Source of the DNA: JAWAAW01 sp964353335
GTDB lineage: Archaea > Nanobdellota > Nanobdellia > Woesearchaeales > ARS49
Reading direction: 5' to 3'
Assembly: GCA_964353335.1 (NCBI GenBank)
Contig: CAYGVI010000003.1
Location: forward strand, 310,001-374,000
DNA length: 64,000 bases
This document shows positions 42,604-51,057 of this stretch, piece by piece. Below the pieces are notes generated by a model. It was not told the DNA's origin, ran no database searches, and saw nothing but the letters and a program-made list of their open reading frames with translations. Made by a program: the position numbers and the translations under genes. Position 1 is the first letter of the stretch. Every line of letters begins with the position of its first letter.

Positions 42604-44879
42604 GTAACCAGCACCGGTTTCTTGACCTTCCGCTTAAGCCACTCGCTCCATTCTGTGAAGATTTTCTTGCTGTCAAGGAATCCCACGTCATTGCGGATTT
42701 GCTCGCTGATGCGGTGGAACTCGTCATTCGCGAGTATTGAGAAGTTTGCCTCAAGCAAATCAGGGTTCTTGAGCTTGTTCGAGACGCTGACAAGCTCCTG
42801 CTTGATGTTCGCCCTGAGCAGGATGTTGTCCCAGACCGCCTCCCAGTTGCCAGCCCATTCCCTGACAGAGCCTGCGATTGCCTTTATGATGTCGCTGTCT
42901 CCTGCGAGAAGGTCTTTGCTCGGCTCAAGCATGTCACTTTTGCTTTCATACTTCATCAGGTCAACAAATCCGCCTTCTGCCAGAGGGTCTTCCTCCCATT
43001 TCTTCCTGACTTCTGTTATCTGGGTGACTCTCCTGAACCTGTGCAATCCATCAGGGGAGCGCACAGGATTTGCTACCACGATTATGTCTGTTGCCTTGAA
43101 TGAAGTCCTGGGCACTCCAAGGTCGTTTACAACACGGTCAAAGACTCCGTAAGGGCTGTCGCCGTGGATTGTTCCTGCGACAACGTTTGCAAGCGCGCCG
43201 ATTCTCATCGCTTCATAAAGCGCTTTTGCCTCGACGCTTCTGACTTCTCCCACGATGAGCGAGGAGTCACCGAGGCGGAGCGTTGTCCTTATTCCCTCGT
43301 CTGCGCTGACTTCATTTGTCCCTCGGGTAAGGGCGCTCGCGACTTTCATGCTTTGGATGTTGTAATTCAGCTTCCTAAGCGCGTCAACAGGCAGTTCAAG
43401 CGTGTCTTCAATTGTGACAATCCTTCCTTTTCGCATGATTTCAGTCATCACTCCGCCAAGAAGCGAGGTCTTTCCTGCGCTCCTTGTTCCCGCGACCAGC
43501 ATTGTCCTTGCTCCGTCAATGAGGAAGCTGAGTATTCCTGCGGCCATGGGCGTAATCATCTTTGTCTGGATGAAAAGCGGCAAAGTCCACGGCTTGTCCC
43601 TGTGCCTTCTTAGCGCGTAGGCAAGCCCTGTGGGGTTAAGCGGCGCTGTGATTGCCGCGACTCTTGCGCGCGCGGTCGGCAGGATGAGCTCTGTGTCAAG
43701 GATGGGGTTTGCCTCGTCAAGCGGCCTGCCTGAAATCATCCTCAGCTTTGAAGCCCAGCTTTCAGCCTCTGTGACAGTGGGCATTATGTTTGTCATGCAG
43801 TCGCCGTATTCTGCGTGCACAATGAAAATCGGCGTCCTTCCCATCGGGCTGTTGATTGTGACGTCCTGCACCTGCTCGTCTTCAAGCAGGTTTTCCACAA
43901 GCCCGAATCCGACAGTATAGCGGACAAGGATTTTTGTCAGCTCGTCAAGCTCTTTTTCCCTGAGCCTTATGTTCCTGTAGCCGGCAAGCTCTTCAAGCAG
44001 GTCCATTCCCACATTTGTGAAAACCTGCCGCATCCTTTCAGGGTCAACGAATTCGCTCCTTTTTGGCTTGTGCTCTGCCAGAATCTTTCTTGCGGCGTCA
44101 AGAAGCTCGTATTTTTCCTCATTCAGCCTGAATTCCGGCGGTGAGAGATGGTAAAGGTACTGAATGGTTTCAGGAATTGAAAAAACAGTGACCTCGCTTT
44201 CGCCCACCTCATATCCGCCGATTTCCTCCCCTTCCGGAGGATAGCTTGCCTGCAGCTTTGTGTACATGAAGTCAGGCTTTACAAGGGGCGAGAGAAATTT
44301 GCGGTATATCTCGCGGTCTCCAAGAGTGTAACCCGCCAGGGCGGGCTTGGCCAAGGTTATCAGGCGCGTCTTTTCGAGGCGGCTGACCAGGGTCTCGACC
44401 AAGCCCAAGAAACTTCTGATGCAGGGTACACCTTCTCGAGGTATGGCGCCTTGCTCAAGCTGGGTTCGTTCCCGGCGGGCTATTCGAACCAGTTCCACAT
44501 AGGCGCCAAGGGGGTCGGATTTCAGAGAACGGTGGATTATGTTTTGCAATTCAGTGTATTTTGTATTAATAAATCTCATTGAAAGCGGGTCTGAAAGAAG
44601 CCCGATTGACAGCTTTTCCTTGCTTAACTGCCTGTAGAGTTTTGCTATCTCAAGCAGCATTGCTGTCTGGTTGTAATCATACTCGTAATCGCGCTTCTGC
44701 ACAAGAACAATCTTTGTCCCTATTCCTGCTTCTGCGAGCGCGTCTATCACCATCGACATCACGCGCGGGTCGTCCTCGATTGAAGGGAAGAACTGGCAGG
44801 TTTCGCAGTCCATCCTGATTGTGATTTCCTCGCCCTCGCGGAGCACTTCCGTGGTGCCGCATTTTGCCCCTTCTGGCAT
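42600..44879 (-). CDS. Type II/IV secretion system ATPase (TadA/VirB11/ArlI family)
   Basis: A 759-residue hexameric motor ATPase. The N-terminal 300 residues are an extended, partly helical domain with a small Cys set (KCGTTE, CETCQF). The RecA-like core has Walker A GTRSAGKTS at 464-472, the acidic box IVTIEDTLELP near 487, the Walker B-type LIVGEVRS near 541 and the His box GTIHGDS at 569-575. The C-terminal 120 residues are helical. It powers assembly of type IV filaments or secretion. The RHH gene stop directly abuts its ATG, and the platform gene overlaps its end. Confidence 0.9.
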   Translation of the reverse strand: MPEGAKCGTTEVLREGEEITIRMDCETCQFFPSIEDDPRVMSMVIDALAEAGIGTKIVLVQKRDYEYDYNQTAMLLEIAKLYRQLSKEKLSIGLLSDPLSMRFINTKYTELQNIIHRSLKSDPLGAYVELVRIARRERTQLEQGAIPREGVPCIRSFLGLVETLVSRLEKTRLITLAKPALAGYTLGDREIYRKFLSPLVKPDFMYTKLQASYPPEGEEIGGYEVGESEVTVFSIPETIQYLYHLSPPEFRLNEEKYELLDAARKILAEHKPKRSEFVDPERMRQVFTNVGMDLLEELAGYRNIRLREKELDELTKILVRYTVGFGLVENLLEDEQVQDVTINSPMGRTPIFIVHAEYGDCMTNIMPTVTEAESWASKLRMISGRPLDEANPILDTELILPTARARVAAITAPLNPTGLAYALRRHRDKPWTLPLFIQTKMITPMAAGILSFLIDGARTMLVAGTRSAGKTSLLGGVMTEIMRKGRIVTIEDTLELPVDALRKLNYNIQSMKVASALTRGTNEVSADEGIRTTLRLGDSSLIVGEVRSVEAKALYEAMRIGALANVVAGTIHGDSPYGVFDRVVNDLGVPRTSFKATDIIVVANPVRSPDGLHRFRRVTQITEVRKKWEEDPLAEGGFVDLMKYESKSDMLEPSKDLLAGDSDIIKAIAGSVREWAGNWEAVWDNILLRANIKQELVSVSNKLKNPDLLEANFSILANDEFHRISEQIRNDVGFLDSKKIFTEWSEWLKRKVKKPVLVT

Positions 44880-45044
44880 TTAGTCCTCCTCCTCGCGCAT
44901 CCTTTCTAGCGCGACCTCTATGAGGTGCGACTTGTTGCGGTACTTTTTCCTGTCCTTCGAGACTTTCCGGCCTATCCAGGTAATCAGGTCTTCCTCTATC
45001 GTTGCAGATATCGGTTTTTTCACTCTAAACCCCTGTTTCAACAT
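44880..45044 (-). CDS. Ribbon-helix-helix (CopG/Arc-like) regulator, 54 aa
   Basis: A small gene directly before the secretion ATPase. The product reads RVKKPISATIEEDLITWI, the beta strand and first helix of a ribbon-helix-helix domain, followed by YRNKSHLIEVALERMREEED for the second helix. Such proteins are dimeric DNA binders that usually repress their own operon. Its stop codon (44880-44882) immediately precedes the ATPase ATG, so it likely controls the motor operon. A GTG start eight codons in is possible. Confidence 0.8.
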   Translation of the reverse strand: MLKQGFRVKKPISATIEEDLITWIGRKVSKDRKKYRNKSHLIEVALERMREEED

Positions 45045-45167
45045 ATTATTTTATATATTTTGTGTTTTTTAAACATATTATATCAGAAAATATATATTTT
45101 ATCATATAATTGACCACTCCCCAAGAGCACCACAAAATTAAAGTATATCCTCGCTTTTTCCCTATGT
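45045..45167. promoter_or_regulatory. AT-rich divergent promoter between motor operon and coiled-coil genes
   Basis: The spacer is very AT-rich. ACATATTAT occurs twice in the same orientation (45041-45049 and 45073-45081), 32 nt apart, with further TATA-like runs (about 45051-45060, 45090-45112). On the plus strand AAGTATATCC (about 45140-45149) is well placed for the start at 45168. The repeats could be sites for the ribbon-helix-helix protein. Exact promoters cannot be fixed by eye. Confidence 0.45.
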
Positions 45168-45665
45168 ATGGCAGATGAAGCACTGGCGGTTGGCGACCCT
45201 TTGGCGTTCGGAGGAATGCCTATACCGCCCGCAAAGAAAGGCCTGTTTGGCAGCTCAAAGCCTGCTTCAGGGCCAAGCGCAGAGATGATGGGAGTCAATG
45301 AGCAGATTAACGGGCTCTCGGCGAGAATCAGGGTTTCTGAGGAGCGCTTTAACGAGCTCCGCAAAAAGCTGCTTTTCATAGAGCAGAACATGCTTTCCAA
45401 CCACAAAAAGCTCGTGGGCGACTTGAAGCAGTCCAACAGCGAGATTGACGAGCTCAGGCACAAGCTGGTGGATGTTGAGGACCGCATAATCACCGTCATC
45501 AAGGAGCTGCGCCTGACAGCGCGCAAGAGCGACGTGGACGTGATGAAGCGCTACATAGAGCTCTGGGAGCCTGTGAAGTTCGTGACAGCGGACTTTGCAG
45601 AGAAGATTGCCCGCGAAGTGGTCGAGGAAAAGCTCAATCCTCAGGGTAAAGACCAAAACATTTAA
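45168..45665 (+). CDS. Coiled-coil protein with ArlC/D/E-like C-terminus
   Basis: A 165-residue cytoplasmic protein. After a Gly/Pro-rich N-terminus (1-45) comes a long coiled coil (about 45-125), then YIELWEPVKFVTADFAEKIAREVVEEKL. That ending resembles the C-terminal part of archaellum accessory proteins of the FlaC/FlaD/FlaE (ArlCDE) group, which sit under the motor and link it to signalling. This resemblance is weak and from memory. Divergently placed from the motor operon, consistent with a cytoplasmic ring or scaffold protein. Confidence 0.6.
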   Translation: MADEALAVGDPLAFGGMPIPPAKKGLFGSSKPASGPSAEMMGVNEQINGLSARIRVSEERFNELRKKLLFIEQNMLSNHKKLVGDLKQSNSEIDELRHKLVDVEDRIITVIKELRLTARKSDVDVMKRYIELWEPVKFVTADFAEKIAREVVEEKLNPQGKDQNI

Positions 45666-45704
45666 GAACTAATCTGACGGAAAAAGGCGAAAAAGAGGTC
45701 AATA

Positions 45705-46394
45705 ATGGGCTTAATGGACATATTCAAGAGAAAACCTTCTGCAGAACCTGCGGCGCCCACCGTAGGCTATCCTGTTCCAATGGGGATGCAGGTCCCTGGT
45801 CCTATGCCAGGAGAAACCCCGACTGACCAGGTTATGGCAATGCAGCAGCAGGGACTGACCAACAACCAAATCATACAGACTTTGCAAAGGCAGGGCTTCC
45901 AGCCCCAGCAGATTTATGACGCAATGGCGCAGGCAGAATCCCGAGGCGGACCTGAGCCAATGCCAGAAGCGCCAAGCGGAGGGCTAGGAGAATTTCCCGC
46001 CGCAGGCAGAATGGGAGGCGGCGAAGGAGGCCAGCGCGAAGCTCCAAAAGGCTTTGAGGAAATCGCAGAGTCTATCGTTGAGGAGAAATGGAATGAGTTC
46101 AACAAGGAGCTTGGCAAGATGAATGAGTGGAAGGAAACTGCAACATCACGGCTTGACAAGGTTGACCAGTCAATGGTAGACATGAAGTCAGACCTTGACA
46201 ACCTCCACAAGGCAATAGTCAGCAAGATTTCAGAGTATGACAAGAACCTTCTTGACGTGGGCACGGAAATCAAGGCAATGGAAAAGGTCTTCCAGAAAGT
46301 CCTTCCGGAATTGACAGGCAGTGTTGCTGAACTGTCAAGGATTACAAAGACTGTAAAGACAAAGCCTGCTCCAGTGCTTGCAAAGAAGAAATAA
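45705..46394 (+). CDS. Coiled-coil protein with UBA-like helical module
   Basis: A 229-residue soluble protein. Residues 39-78 form a helical module (AMQQQGLTNNQIIQTL, then QRQGFQPQQIYDAMAQAE) like the extension on the ABC ATPase at 28796. A Gly/Pro linker follows (80-115) and then a long coiled coil (about 120-215) with a basic tail. GAGGTC lies before the ATG. Likely co-expressed with the coiled-coil gene upstream and perhaps a scaffold for the secretion motor; function not known. Confidence 0.6.
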   Translation: MGLMDIFKRKPSAEPAAPTVGYPVPMGMQVPGPMPGETPTDQVMAMQQQGLTNNQIIQTLQRQGFQPQQIYDAMAQAESRGGPEPMPEAPSGGLGEFPAAGRMGGGEGGQREAPKGFEEIAESIVEEKWNEFNKELGKMNEWKETATSRLDKVDQSMVDMKSDLDNLHKAIVSKISEYDKNLLDVGTEIKAMEKVFQKVLPELTGSVAELSRITKTVKTKPAPVLAKKK

Positions 46395-46418
46395 TTCTAT
46401 AATTATTATTTAATCGCA

Positions 46419-46979
46419 CTAATCTTTAGAAGCCAGCTTTTGTATTGTGAACATTGCTATCATTAGGATTAGCGCCAGCCCGAGAACCTTGGGGTGGAAC
46501 AATGTGGCCCAGAAGCCAACCTGCTCTCCCTGGCCTAATACTACTGATGTCGCATTCTCTCCTGCGGCGAGCGAGGTGAACTGCTTTTCCTCTGAAACAA
46601 CAGATGTCAGCGAACCGATTCCGATTATCAGCATAAGCGCAAGAACCCAGAAAGCAATGTTGCCGCCGTAGTTTGGCCCGGTGACTACTTCAAGTATTGT
46701 TTTTTCCTGAATGCCCAGCGCCTGGTAAGCAAGCAAAAGAAGTATTGCAAAAATGACAAGCAGGACGAACCACGGCGCCATCCTGTTGATTGTCTTTACC
46801 GCAATGCTGCTGAACAGTGTCATTACTGCGAGAATAAACGCAAGCAGGAATGCGATTCCCTGCTTTTCCTTAAACCACTCTGTCCTTGCAAGCAAAGCAT
46901 AAACTATGACCAGCACAAACAAAAAGGGAAAGATTACGTCAAACTTCTGCAATAGTCCGACGTCTAAAGGTGTTGCCAT
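46419..46979 (-). CDS. Polytopic membrane protein, paralogue A of three
   Basis: A 186-residue protein with about five membrane segments. Its start (FDVIFPFLFVLVIVYALL) lines up with the starts of the two genes upstream in the operon, showing a three-gene tandem family. The last membrane segment follows a polar outer loop (about residues 128-155). Family and function not recognised. Its ATG directly abuts the stop of paralogue B. Location next to the secretion motor suggests a channel or membrane ring role. Confidence 0.65.
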   Translation of the reverse strand: MATPLDVGLLQKFDVIFPFLFVLVIVYALLARTEWFKEKQGIAFLLAFILAVMTLFSSIAVKTINRMAPWFVLLVIFAILLLLAYQALGIQEKTILEVVTGPNYGGNIAFWVLALMLIIGIGSLTSVVSEEKQFTSLAAGENATSVVLGQGEQVGFWATLFHPKVLGLALILMIAMFTIQKLASKD

Positions 46980-47633
46980 TTAGTCCTTTTCTAATGACTC
47001 TTCGTAATCCTTGTGTTCCTTTTGCATGGCGGTCTCTTCTTCTGTCGTGCGTGGTCCGAACCAGAACCTTGAGCTGACAGTTGACGGCCTGCTTGGTCCT
47101 GCAACCCAATAGATTATCAGCCCAAACACAAGTAAAATCACAAGTAATGATTGTATTGCAGGGTCAATGTAGCTCAGGACAGGCATTGGGAAGATTGAGT
47201 TCGCAAAGATGAGCAGCAACACTATTACTGACGCTGCCGCAATTATGTTAAGCACTCCTGCGCCAGGCTTGACTGTCTTTCCTGCAACCATTCCGAGCAT
47301 CATCAGCACAAGCACAACAACAATGACGAGCAGTGCTACTTCAGGTATTGAGTCGTTGATAATATTGATGACGTCAGTTTCAGCAGGGTACATTCCTATT
47401 GCGTGCGGAATTATGACCAGCAGTGATATTGCGAGCGAAAGCACGACATTGTATTTCCTGCTCTTCGGCCCGAATAAGCTAATCTTCTGCATTACTGCGA
47501 AGAAAATCGTGAATATCAGTATGAACGGCAGTATTATGTCTCGGACGCCCCAGTAGTCAAGCCAGTAGACAAAGTCATTGAACATTCCTCCGCCCCAGTT
47601 GCTGCTTCCGCCGTAAAATTGGAATAGTACCAT
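46980..47633 (-). CDS. Polytopic membrane protein, paralogue B of three
   Basis: A 217-residue protein with about five membrane segments and a charged C-terminal tail (EEETAMQKEHKDYEESLEKD). The segment VRDIILPFILIFTIFFAVMQ matches the same place in the other two paralogues. Middle gene of a minus-strand operon between 46419 and 48236. No known family. Confidence 0.65.
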   Translation of the reverse strand: MVLFQFYGGSSNWGGGMFNDFVYWLDYWGVRDIILPFILIFTIFFAVMQKISLFGPKSRKYNVVLSLAISLLVIIPHAIGMYPAETDVINIINDSIPEVALLVIVVVLVLMMLGMVAGKTVKPGAGVLNIIAAASVIVLLLIFANSIFPMPVLSYIDPAIQSLLVILLVFGLIIYWVAGPSRPSTVSSRFWFGPRTTEEETAMQKEHKDYEESLEKD

Positions 47634-47645
47634 TTGACACCTCGT

Positions 47646-48236
47646 TTATTTCTTGGGTTTTTCCTCTTCGCCCTCTTTGCCTCGGGCCATAAACCATACG
47701 AAGACAATAAGGAATATTATTAAGATTATCGATGCTACAGCAGTAGATGTCCAGAATTGGCTGAGATAGTCCCATAACACCTCAAGCCAGCTTCTTCCTG
47801 TTTCATCGCGTATCGCATCAAGGAAAACAATGATTATGCCGATAAACATTATTATCATGAACAGTGTGTTCCACTTTCCTGTCAGCGCAGTCCAGTTCTC
47901 CCCTGTTTCCTTTGAGGGCGTCCAGAATGTGCCGACAAGCAAAAGGTAGAACACTCCAAGCAGCACAAGAATCACGATGTTTGAGCTGACTCGGGTGATT
48001 GTCTCGACAAGCCTGCTTGACGCGATTACAAGGAAGGCAATAACGAATGAAGCCATTGCGTTCAGGTTTTTCTTCGTGTAAACCGTGTCTTCAACCTTTT
48101 CTGTGCCGAGAATCTTGCTTTTCTCAAATATTGCGAATATTATTGTGAATGTGAGCAGGAATGGCAGGACCACGTCATAAATGCCAATACGCTGGAAGAA
48201 CAAAAGAACATTTCCCAATACAGTAGGTGCAGCCAT
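47646..48236 (-). CDS. Polytopic membrane protein, paralogue C of three
   Basis: A 196-residue protein with about five membrane segments and a short basic/acidic tail. IYDVVLPFLLTFTIIFAIFE aligns with its two downstream paralogues, and KSKILG/ISLFG follows in B and C. Start at ATG 48236, preceded by AGAGATGA; the frame extends 9 codons further. First gene of the operon, divergent from the translin-like gene with a TATA-like box in the shared 122-nt spacer. Confidence 0.65.
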   Translation of the reverse strand: MAAPTVLGNVLLFFQRIGIYDVVLPFLLTFTIIFAIFEKSKILGTEKVEDTVYTKKNLNAMASFVIAFLVIASSRLVETITRVSSNIVILVLLGVFYLLLVGTFWTPSKETGENWTALTGKWNTLFMIIMFIGIIIVFLDAIRDETGRSWLEVLWDYLSQFWTSTAVASIILIIFLIVFVWFMARGKEGEEEKPKK

Positions 48237-48358
48237 ATTGTCATCTCTTTTCATCGCCAACAAAGTTGGCGAGTGTGCTCGGGAATCCGTCGGCAGATTC
48301 CCGACATTATACGATAACTTTAAATACGTTCCTATATAAAACTTTCGTCGGGAAAAAT

Positions 48359-48940
48359 ATGAAGGTAGACAAGAACGCGTTTGCGCTGATGAGAAAGCAG
48401 ATGTCCCTCCACGATTCTTTGAGGGACGAGCTTATCAAGACCTCGCGCGATGCGCTTACTTTGAGCAAGAAATCAATCTACTCATTGCACCGCGGGGAGT
48501 CAAAAGAGGCAAGTTCCCAGATTGCTTCTGCTAAGAAAATCATTGCAAAGATGAACGCCCTTATCAGGAAAGACGCCCATTTGGCTGTCACAGGGGCATA
48601 TCTTGAGGCAATAGAGGAGTATGTTGAGGCATCCTGCTATTATTCCCTGCTCGCGAAAAAGGAACTGCCCACTCCAAAGCAGCTTGGAGTTGACATTGCC
48701 AGCTATATCCCTGGGCTCTGCGACCTTGTCGGAGAGCTTGTGAGAAAGGCAATCAACAGCGCAATAAAGAATGATACAAAGACAGCGCTTGAGATAAGGG
48801 ACTTTGTAACTCAGGTTTACCAGGAATTAATGCTGTTTGACTTCCGCAACTCGCCTGTAAGAAGGAAGTTTGACTCGATAAAATACGGGCTTGAGAAGCT
48901 TGAAGACCTTGCATTGCAGATAAAGATGAAGAAAAGATAG
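48359..48940 (+). CDS. Translin-family RNA-binding protein
   Basis: A 193-residue all-helical protein. The start (LRDELIKTSRDALTLSKKSI), GAYLEAIEEYVEASCYYSLL near residue 85, and IPGLCDLVGELVRKAINSAI fit archaeal translin/TRAX-like proteins, which form ring-shaped oligomers that bind or cleave RNA. In eukaryotes the C3PO complex trims passenger strands and tRNA leaders; archaeal substrates are less clear. Start at ATG 48359, about 25-28 nt after a TATA-like CTATATAAA. Confidence 0.85.
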   Translation: MKVDKNAFALMRKQMSLHDSLRDELIKTSRDALTLSKKSIYSLHRGESKEASSQIASAKKIIAKMNALIRKDAHLAVTGAYLEAIEEYVEASCYYSLLAKKELPTPKQLGVDIASYIPGLCDLVGELVRKAINSAIKNDTKTALEIRDFVTQVYQELMLFDFRNSPVRRKFDSIKYGLEKLEDLALQIKMKKR

Positions 48941-48979
48941 TTCAAAACCTTTAAATAAAGTCATCATTCGTTCACGCTT

Positions 48980-50290
48980 ATGGCAATATTGCTTGCGAAA
49001 AGGATTCATGCAAAAGATGTTCAGAACAAGAAAGAGGGAGACGAAGTCATAGTCGCAGGCTTTGCAGCTGACGCAAAAGAGATGGGCAAAATTGCGTTCA
49101 TCACTTTGCGCGACCGCTCTGGCACTGTGCAGATTGTTGCCACTCCTGAGAATTCGCAGTTCAAGGACATTAGCGCAATCGCCAAGGAAAGCGTTATCAC
49201 ACTCAAGGGCATTGTCAAGCAGAGCAAGCTCAAGAGCGGCGCAAAAGAGCTGCAGCTGAAGGAGTTTGAGGTTGTCAATCCCTCCCAGCCAAACCTGCCG
49301 ATTGATTTTTCAGGAAAGGTTCCAACAAACCTTGACAAGCGCCTTGACTTCAGGATTCTTGACCTGAGAAACCCGAAAGTTCTCGCAATTTTCAAGATTC
49401 GCAGCCGTGTAAACATGGCAATCAGGGAGTTCCTCATACAGGAAGGATTCATAGAAATGCAGACGCCAAAGATTATTTCAGCAGGAGCAGAGGGCGGGGC
49501 AACGCTTTTCCCAGTGGTTTATTACAACAAGAAAGCGTTTTTGAGCCAGAGCCAGCAGTTGTACAAGCAGATGATGCTCGCCGCTGGTTTTGAAAAAGTG
49601 TTTGAAATCGGTCCGACTTTCCGCGCTGAAAAGTCTCACACAACAAGGCACCTGACAGAATTCACTCACTTTGACTTTGAAATGGCTTACATTGACGACG
49701 AGGATGATGTCCTCAAGGTTATGGAAAATATGTTCATGTATGTCCTGAAGCAGGTTGAGGAAAAGTGCAAGGATGAAATTGCACTCCTTGGAATCACGCT
49801 TGACATTCCAGCTTTGCCTTTCCCGCGCGTGACGTACAAGGAATGCATTGAAATGCTCAATGCAAACGGAAGCAAGGCAAAGTTCGGCGAGGACATCGGC
49901 TCAGAGGATGAAAGAATACTTGGCAAGCTTGTCCAGAAAAAGTACAAGAATTCAGCGTATTTCCTGACCAAGTGGCCCTCCAAGGTGCGTGCGTTCTATA
50001 TCATGAACGAGGGCGAATTGTGCAGGGGATTTGACTTCATGTACCGCGGGCTTGAACTGTCTTCAGGAGGCCAGCGCGAGCACCGCTATGAACTTTTGAA
50101 GCAGCAGATTGCCAAGAACGGAATGAATCCTGACGCTTTTGAGTTTTATCTTGACGCCTTCAAGTACGGCATCCCAACCCACGGCGGATTCGGAATCGGC
50201 GTCGACCGCATGGTGCAGATGATTTGCCAGCTGGACAACATCAGAGAGGCAGTCCTCTTCCCAAGAGACCCTGAAAGATTAGAGCCCTAA
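48980..50290 (+). CDS. aspS: Aspartyl-tRNA synthetase, probably non-discriminating
   Basis: A 436-residue archaeal-type class II synthetase. The N-terminal OB fold (residues 20-100), motif 2 (FRAEKSHTTRHLTEFTHFD), SSGGQREHRYE and motif 3 (HGGFGIGVDRMVQM) are all present. By alignment from memory with Thermococcus AspRS, the Trp and Lys that restrict recognition to tRNA-Asp are replaced here (Ala in VAGFAADAK; Ser near SKLKSG). This fits an enzyme that also makes Asp-tRNA-Asn. tRNA-Asn and gatCAB lie right downstream, which supports that role. TATA-like TTTAAATAAAG precedes a leaderless start. Confidence 0.95.
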   Translation: MAILLAKRIHAKDVQNKKEGDEVIVAGFAADAKEMGKIAFITLRDRSGTVQIVATPENSQFKDISAIAKESVITLKGIVKQSKLKSGAKELQLKEFEVVNPSQPNLPIDFSGKVPTNLDKRLDFRILDLRNPKVLAIFKIRSRVNMAIREFLIQEGFIEMQTPKIISAGAEGGATLFPVVYYNKKAFLSQSQQLYKQMMLAAGFEKVFEIGPTFRAEKSHTTRHLTEFTHFDFEMAYIDDEDDVLKVMENMFMYVLKQVEEKCKDEIALLGITLDIPALPFPRVTYKECIEMLNANGSKAKFGEDIGSEDERILGKLVQKKYKNSAYFLTKWPSKVRAFYIMNEGELCRGFDFMYRGLELSSGGQREHRYELLKQQIAKNGMNPDAFEFYLDAFKYGIPTHGGFGIGVDRMVQMICQLDNIREAVLFPRDPERLEP

Positions 50291-50296
50291 AACTTC

Positions 50297-50512
50297 TCAG
50301 TCCAGATTCAGTGTTCTTCTGATTTGGTTCAGGGATATCATTATCCTGCTGACTTCAGCGTCAACAATTGCCGCTTCCTTTGAGAATTCCGGCATTGTCC
50401 TGCGCATACTTGCATTAGTTTCCTCGAGCTGAACCATTAGTGTCTTTGCCTGGTTTGTTATTCGATTGACTTCCCGAACTTTACTGGGCATTACTGCTGT
50501 TCCGCTTGTCAT
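50297..50512 (-). CDS. Small helical protein of unknown function
   Basis: A 71-residue hydrophilic, helical protein (VREVNRITNQAKTLMVQLEE, then MISLNQIRRTLNL), possibly a short coiled coil. GGTGAT lies 5 nt before the ATG and a TATA-like box lies further upstream on this strand, supporting a real gene. It converges with aspS. No family recognised. Confidence 0.5.
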   Translation of the reverse strand: MTSGTAVMPSKVREVNRITNQAKTLMVQLEETNASMRRTMPEFSKEAAIVDAEVSRIMISLNQIRRTLNLD

Positions 50513-50704
50513 AAATCATCACCGCAGTGCTTTTTGCGCTCCGCGTATTTAATTTTTGCCTTTGTGCCGTGAGTGGGCCCTTTGTACAACAACCTTTTTA
50601 AAGACAGCCAAAATCCCAACTATTATGGCAATTTCAGTTCGCGGCAATAATAACCGTTGAATTGCTTCTCATAGTCCAATCCATGTCCTGCTCATTTATT
50701 TCAT

Positions 50705-50777
50705 GCCCGAGTAGCTCAGCAGGTAGAGCGCCTGGCTGTTAACCAGGAAGTCGCAGGTTCGAGTCCTGCCTCGGGCG
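50705..50777 (+). tRNA. tRNA-Asn (anticodon GTT)
   Basis: A 73-nt cloverleaf: acceptor arms GCCCGAG / CTCGGGC, D arm GCTC / GAGC, anticodon stem CCTGG / CCAGG around CTGTTAA (anticodon GTT), T arm GCAGG / CCTGC with loop TTCGAGT. The discriminator is G. CCA not encoded. The gatC ATG begins 4 nt after the tRNA end, so tRNA processing and gatC mRNA formation are probably linked. A TATA-like TTTTTAAAG lies at about 50595-50603. Confidence 0.96.
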
Positions 50778-50781
50778 TAAT

Positions 50782-51057
50782 ATGGACGAGCCAATTGACA
50801 AGCTGGCAAGGATTGCGCGGCTTGAACTCACAAAAGAGGAACGGGACAAGTTCGCAAAAGACCTAGACGGCATTCTCAAGGCATTTGACATCATCGCAAA
50901 GGCTCCGACAAAAGGAATCAAGCCTGCGACTCACGCTGTTCCTCTGAAGCAGATGGGAAGAAAGGATGTTGTTGCAGAGTCAATGAGCCGCGATGAAGCC
51001 CTGAAGAACACAGAGCACAAGGAGGATGGCTTTGTAAAGGGCCCGCCAACCAAATGA
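50782..51057 (+). CDS. gatC: Asp/Glu-tRNA amidotransferase subunit C
   Basis: A 91-residue GatC, the small scaffold that holds GatA and GatB together. IDKLARIARLELTKEERDKF at the start and LDGILKAFDII are typical, followed by a C-terminal belt with ESMSRDEALKN. It starts 4 nt after tRNA-Asn, so it may be released from the 3' trailer of the tRNA precursor. It overlaps gatA by 4 nt. Confidence 0.95.
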   Translation: MDEPIDKLARIARLELTKEERDKFAKDLDGILKAFDIIAKAPTKGIKPATHAVPLKQMGRKDVVAESMSRDEALKNTEHKEDGFVKGPPTK

